Source: Lutraria lutraria (lineage: Eukaryota > Mollusca > Bivalvia > Venerida > Mactridae). From it: a DNA stretch of 64,000 bases. The stretch is from NCBI GenBank assembly GCA_964023205.1, contig OZ026847.1:8740819-8804818 (forward strand), read 5' to 3'. The notes beneath the pieces are model-generated. The model worked only from the letters and a program-made list of their open reading frames with translations, made no database searches and was not told the DNA's origin. The translations under genes were made by a program, and so were the position numbers. Position 1 is the stretch's first letter. Each line of letters opens with the position of its first letter. Shown here in pieces: positions 58,881 through 64,000 of this stretch.

Positions 58881-59581
58881 CTGAAACAAAATATGTAATA
58901 TATCACATCCTTACTTAAAGAATAAACATGTAAGGCCTAATTTACCAAACCAAAACCTCTGCCACAGCCCACACACTTAAGCCCTACCCTCGTGCATAAC
59001 GCGTCCAGCTAAAATTGTCGTTACCATTTTTCGACTATGTATATATATATTGATTCCCAAAGTTTCAAGTATGTATCCAGAAGTGTATAGATGGTTACTG
59101 GACTTGAGTTAACTCTTACCTTAGTTAACGTGTACCCAAATCCTAATGGAAACGAAAGGAACTATTGTCATATCCATGTTTTTCTATTCATGTAATTTTT
59201 TGAAAAGATATCTTGTATAAAATAAGTTAATTAATTAAGTTAGATGCATGGTAGTTTAACGAAAATAATAATGATAATGTTTAAGTTTACGTTGACCTAC
59301 ATAATGAGAGAGCCAATGTCATTGACCACTTACCCTCAATATCGCTCAATAAAGAACTTCCTAGAATTCGCAATATACGAATTAAAAAATATAACACTAA
59401 AAAAATACAAGATGATACAGGATAGTAGTAAAAAAACACCGATGAAGCTGTTAGAAGACGCACTGAAAATTCAAGTGGAATTAAAGATGGCGAAATATCA
59501 TTGTCTAAAACACTGAATCGAGGCAAACGAAAGGAGTGTTTTCATTGGTCAAGGATAGTTCGGAAAAAGTTCGGAATCGTT

Positions 59582-59690
59582 CGGAATCATAGTTTTCACT
59601 ATGATTCCCCTCATTCTGATTGGTCAAATAAGGTCGGAATCATATTCTCAACTATGATTCCTCTCATTCTGATTGTTCGTTGAAACAGTC
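59582..59690. repeat. Direct repeats with hairpins and ATTGG motifs
   Basis: Two copies of 'cggaatcatagttttcacta'-like hairpins followed by 'tgattcccctcattctgatt', 53 bp apart, preceded by three 'gttcgga' motifs. 'attggtc' (inverse CCAAT) occurs at about 59544 and 59609. It could be a promoter fragment or a small repeat. Confidence 0.45.
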
Positions 59691-60277
59691 TTATTCGCAA
59701 TGTTGAGAGCCAAACTGAGCTAATTGGACTGGTGAATATCCCAGGTAATTTATAAATTCAATATACTACGCTGCTTCATTAATATTAACCTTAGTTGTTA
59801 GAAATTCAATACGCCATGCCAATGAATAATATCACCAGTATTCGCGATTTTTAGAGCCGACGAACAAACTGGCAATTATGTGTTTATTTGGCAAAGGTTG
59901 TGCAATTTAAACATTAATATAAGGAAAACACAATAAATATAACTAAAATTGTAAAAATATATATAATCAACAATAATTAACAGTAATTACGTCATCATGT
60001 TGAAATTTAACCTGATTGTCATTTAAAGTTTTTAGATTACTTATTGTCTCATCAAGATCTCCAAAGAAAACTGCTAATCTGTCCTACGAATGGTAAAATA
60101 CTGCGTTTATCGCGTTTTTCTAGCACGCGATAATCTGAGAATGTTTCGAAGATCATTTCTTGTGTTTCCTTTAAAGATTTAATATATTTTGATAACTTAT
60201 AAAGTTATTCAAGAAACCCACTTCTTTAGGGCGTGCATAATGTTGTAAGAGTTTCTCCGCCACCGCTTCAAATATGG

Positions 60278-60375
60278 GTTGTAAAATGTTGTTTTTTCGT
60301 GAAGACAGGCTGTTTGTGGTTCCATTGTTGTAAAATGTTGTTTTTTCGTGAAGACAGGCTGTTTTTGGTTCCATT
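60278..60375. repeat. 49-bp tandem duplication
   Basis: 'gttgtaaaatgttgtttttt' through 'gtttgtggttccatt' occurs twice in a row at a 49-bp offset, with one substitution. 49 is not a multiple of three, so the duplication shifts any frame through it. Confidence 0.75.
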
Positions 60376-63167
60376 GTTCCCTTTTAATGTGTGTTTCTTC
60401 GTCCTGTGATGAGATACACTCTTTAAATCGTGTTCATTTATAGCAAGTATCTTTATTCTTTACAGAAAAACACTTTTAAGTTTTCTTAGAACTGTTTATA
60501 TGAACTTATAAACTGATAAAATACTGAAGACAGCGTTTGTCGCAGTTAAGTGAGAATGAGCCCATAGCGCGACCATGTTTTTTTTAGCCATGACGAAATT
60601 ATTCAGCATACTTCACTAAGTCAAATGGGGGATATGGATATTCGGTTCAGACCTGACTGACACATATTGATATGTACTATATAGTATATCCAGCTGGTTT
60701 TAGTGTAGTCTTCCGTCACAGCTAAAAAAACATGGCCGAGCTATAATAATACCATTCCACAAGTAATGGAATTAAAAAAAACAATTACAGGTTCATTAAA
60801 CACTATCAAACATCTTGAATTGAAACAATTAAGAGAGACAACTAAAAAAGACTTCGCTTTTTGAAAAGCACATGCATTAATTGTATTTGTCTTCTATTTT
60901 ACGTTAATTCGTTTTTTTAAAAAAAGTCCATCGTTGTTATTTAAATGTGATCTAGCTGTTCATTGTATCAGATGTATGAGTGTAATCTTGTAATATGTTG
61001 TGTTCCTTCTAACATATCACTCACTGGTCTGTTCCGTTCTTATCAAAGATATATTTATCTATACATGTACTGCACTGCCTTCTCATACAATTACCCCCCC
61101 CCCCCCTTTATTATCAGATTGTGATTTTTGAACTATTTGACTCGATCATTTGATTAACTTATTTTTCATAATTATCAACAAATACGCACACTTTGAGACT
61201 AAATGGAGATATATTATCAAGAAATCTTAGGTATTGCATTTTTTATGTTTGTTTTTTTTTTGAAATTATTCTTTGGATTTTTATGGGAATCATTACAACT
61301 GTGTTCAAATAAGACTTATGAACTAGAACTCATGGAATGAGAATAAGTTTGTGAACCAGAATTACTAAGACCATCCTTATTCAAAAGTGTTAATATCTAC
61401 CTTTTAACATTTGCCTGCAGTTATGCGACTGACATGTTTTAAACAAGTGTGTGTGTGTGGGGGGGGGGGGGGTAAGCATTGTCTTAGTTCAATTTTTATG
61501 ATTCCACCAAATTTTGGAACAAATAAATTGGTTAGTCAAATCATAAAAAGGCATATTATTACATATTATTGCTTTGATATTACTTTATGAATATTTACTT
61601 TGTTGATAATGCATCTTACATTTCTGTGAAGTAAATGACTATGTGATACGTACAAAAATTGTTTCTAGTTTAATACATTCATTTTAAAGTATGGTAGATA
61701 GGGAAACTTCTATTATTATTCTCGTAAATGTGCAGATAAGTAAAGCAGTGAAAAAAAACCCGGATGTACCATTCCTTTGGACTTAATTAAGTTTAGGGTC
61801 TGGTGGAAAAATCTGTAGGTCGAATAATCAGAAAAGCATTTTTATGCCTAAGAAACATTACTCTGTGCTTATGTTGTATGTCCTATCAAATAGTTTACTT
61901 TTTGCATAAACCTGGTGTCTAAATCTCTATAAAACCTATTCTGTGTACAACTTATGTAATATTATTTGGGACCAAAGTTTGACATATTTGATTGACCAAG
62001 GATGATGTTTTATTGTATTTTTTACCAAATAAACTGTTGTAATTTTAATGTGTTTTGAGTATGGTTTTGTTATTAAAGTATTATTATTTGCTATGTTGTC
62101 TTCATTTTTACTTTAGTGCAACATGTATTGCTACAAGCAGTAGTAAAGCTGCAGATATGTTGTCAGCCTTGCCCGTTAGCCCAATAAATACAACACTTGC
62201 ACAAGATACGACTGCAGACATGATTTGAAATAACTTCTGTGTATCAGTTTAGATAGCCCAACTAATTAGTCTGTTTGTGACGACGAAATACTTTTTCGAC
62301 TTGGCCCTGTTCCGCTCAGTCTGGGCGGATGGTCCTTCCAAATTCGTTCACGAAATCGGCCAACCAAAAAGCCGAATAAGTAGGACTACAGTTTGAGATT
62401 GTATTCATCCAATATTACATGCTCTCGTTTGATTCACACAAGAGGCGCACTGTCCCGAGCTTCTTATGGCATTAAAATGAACACATTATGTTCTGCTTAA
62501 AACAAGTGTATACTAATTGGGGTCGCGAATGCTCGTTTGGCCATCCCTTAACATGTCTGTTTTAGAGTTACTAAAAATTGGTGTCCACAGATAGCTAACA
62601 TAGTATAATACACATAACTCAAAAGGATTAGTAGTATTAGGATTCAAAACATTGAAGCAGATATTTCATCTTTTCCCACCGAAAAAAACACAGAATCGGC
62701 CTGAATTACCATGATACTAAATACACATTTAAACACCAGAGACAGGAATGACAAATGTTCGGTAATAATGTCCAACCACTTTTATGGAAACCCAAACGCA
62801 TAAGATGAACGTGAAAAAAAATGTGACAACAAATGCACGTGTGGAGAAAAACAAAAGCATGTATTTGGAGGTCAGATAAGAAAGCCGACGAGACTCCGTT
62901 ATATAATAATTAAACTACTTTTCAGAAGTGATGAATGTGAATAATAAATAACTTATGAATAAATTAATTTACGGTGAATTTCTGCCTACATGTCTACAAG
63001 AAGTTTAAACATAACCATCGGAGATCACCGAAGTTAATCGACGAATGTCCGAATATTTATGATGCACGAAGCGCGTGACATGAATATATTAAACACGCAA
63101 ACAATGCTGAACGATTCGAGCTAAATTCGCAGTGATGTGATAATCAAAATATACAGATACACGTACA

Positions 63168-63305
63168 GTACAACCTCTCCAGAGCGACCCTCTCTTGAGC
63201 AATAACCTCCCTTCAGCAACAGTATGATTGTTTCCTACTGCACGATTTAACTTATAAATGTAACATCTCTAGATCAACAACTCTCAACAACAACATATTT
63301 TCTCT
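63168..63305 (-). repeat. Dispersed 'gagaggttgttgctc' repeat, inverted copy
   Basis: Reverse complement of the block at 4925-5065. It is interrupted at its end by the MITE at 63314-63659, after which 'ggagaggttgcactgtac' (63674-63693) resumes in plus orientation. Confidence 0.6.
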
Positions 63306-63313
63306 ACTCTTAA

Positions 63314-63659
63314 AGGGGCATACCCTACAACTTGGTGCATTTAGAATTAAGGCAAAATGATGATAAATTAGAAGCTTGTAAAGAAAAAAGCCGACAAAGA
63401 AAGTTTCAGCCAAAAATTCATCCAATTAAAAATAAAATCATAAAAAATATGTATTTGTGACACATACATTTAGTCATGGAAAGTTTTGGGTGGAAGTGAT
63501 TTATTATTCATAGCTATGTTGTTTTGCGGCTAGTACCTAAACTAGTCATTTTATGACCCATGTTCTTCCTGCAATTATCCATTATATATTGTTTTACATA
63601 TACAGCTAGCACATTTTTACACTTTCACAGAATGTTTGTCAGTTGTAGGGTATGCCCCT
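63314..63659. mobile_element. TTAA-type MITE, family C, second complete copy (346 bp)
   Basis: The same 19-bp inverted ends and same length as 21895-22240, with TTAA on both sides (63310-63313, 63660-63663). It is inserted at the edge of another dispersed repeat. Confidence 0.85.
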
Positions 63660-63693
63660 TTAAAGGCGTTTGCTTTGGAGAGGTTGCACTGTA

Positions 63694-64000
63694 CTTTCAT
63701 AAACACGACAAATCACACAGCGTATCAATTTACAATTAAAAACATTTCAACGGGTATGGGAACTGACTCTCTGTTATTAGTAACTGAGGGAACTTGTACA
63801 CAATGTTCTACCTATATACCCTATCCTTTTTATCAGGACCGAGGAGCGGTACTTCTACCGTTTCAGTACCATTCCGCACGCATTCGATAGTAGCTTCTAT
63901 ATATGGTTTTAGTGATCACGAAACCAGAAGCAAACAATGGCTTTTATTTGCGTTTAAGGGAATACATTAAATAAACTTAAGTCATTTAGATGGAGGTTTT
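63694..64000. other. Window end, nothing recognised
   Basis: The open frame spanning 63636-63890 starts inside a MITE and shows no domain. No splice site of note was seen. Confidence 0.4.

Larger units (their letters stand above)
53010..58920 (-). repeat. Tandem array of five ~1.2 kb units, each with two DUF7869-gene exons and a SINE
   Basis: Five head-to-tail units on minus each contain a 225-bp exon 1, an intron of ~350 bp, a 188-bp exon 2, and ~550 bp of spacer holding a tRNA-derived SINE piece and 'ccctcgcaaactttgtttg'. Exon 1 starts are spaced about 1202, 1206, 1227 and 1266 bp apart. Units 3 and 4 are nearly identical; the others differ by a few percent. Further partial copies lie at 50.6-51.3 kb. 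Confidence 0.85.
58921..63167. other. Long gene-poor stretch
   Basis: No exon can be supported. It contains two ~53-bp direct repeats with internal hairpins (59582-59690), a 49-bp tandem duplication (60278-60375), homopolymer C and G runs (61095-61106, 61459-61472) and a (GT)n patch at 61448. Frames at 59244-59516 and 60171-60374 are short and featureless. Confidence 0.45.

Noticed and set aside
53751..58918. Repeated plus-strand 61-93-codon frames (MSTSRNSL..., MEIILPLV...)
   Set aside because: They are antisense to the array exons, which have splice sites and match exon boundaries on minus.
63636..63890. 84-codon plus frame near the window end
   Set aside because: It begins inside a MITE end, and nothing recognisable follows.

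Overview
The window looks like nuclear DNA from a bivalve mollusc. It is AT-rich, its genes are split by GT-AG introns, genes are sparse, and it is full of inverted-repeat elements, tRNA-derived SINE pieces and a dispersed repeat ending in a 'gagcgatatagggccat...ggccctcttgtt' tail that I know from bivalve genomes. There is no bacterial-style gene packing. The species is not resolved.

Three genes can be assembled with consistent splice phases. (1) A three-exon, 284-residue class I SAM-dependent methyltransferase on + (5128-6612), with a duplicated copy of its first exon 3.5 kb upstream (1657-1773). (2) A six-exon, 385-residue predicted secreted mosaic protein on + (15760-28175): signal peptide, PAN/apple-like, short Cys-rich module, sushi/CCP, two EGF-like modules, WSC-like end. 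Its 5.6 kb first intron holds a 5'-truncated LINE on the minus strand. (3) A four-exon, 357-residue protein on + (34026-44043) ending in a UBZ4-type zinc finger with a terminal tryptophan, most like FAAP20 of the Fanconi anaemia core complex. Its introns host a 3.6 kb hAT-type transposon with its own split transposase (35249-38889) and a nested pair of CAGGG-ended elements (41123-42225).

From 46.6 to 58.9 kb the minus strand carries mobile-element-like protein-coding remains: a decayed YqaJ-type nuclease gene (46608-49951), then pieces of a DUF7869-like gene whose first two exons occur in five tandem ~1.2 kb units (53.2-58.9 kb). The downstream 'GHTHEDID' exon is at 51.35-51.83 kb, with a rearranged partial copy at 50.2-51.3 kb.

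The rest is repeats. A minisatellite (9.4-11.0 kb) of 27/30-bp units is open in three frames. At least two families of TTAA-flanked piggyBac-like MITEs are present, two of them abutting at one TTAA. There are other MITEs with long terminal inverted repeats, a perfect 40-bp palindrome, and gene-poor stretches at 0.15-1.65, 6.6-9.1, 29.5-33.5, 44-46.6 and 59-63.2 kb. The genes have no evident shared pathway. All calls come from reading the sequence by eye, without database searches or transcripts.
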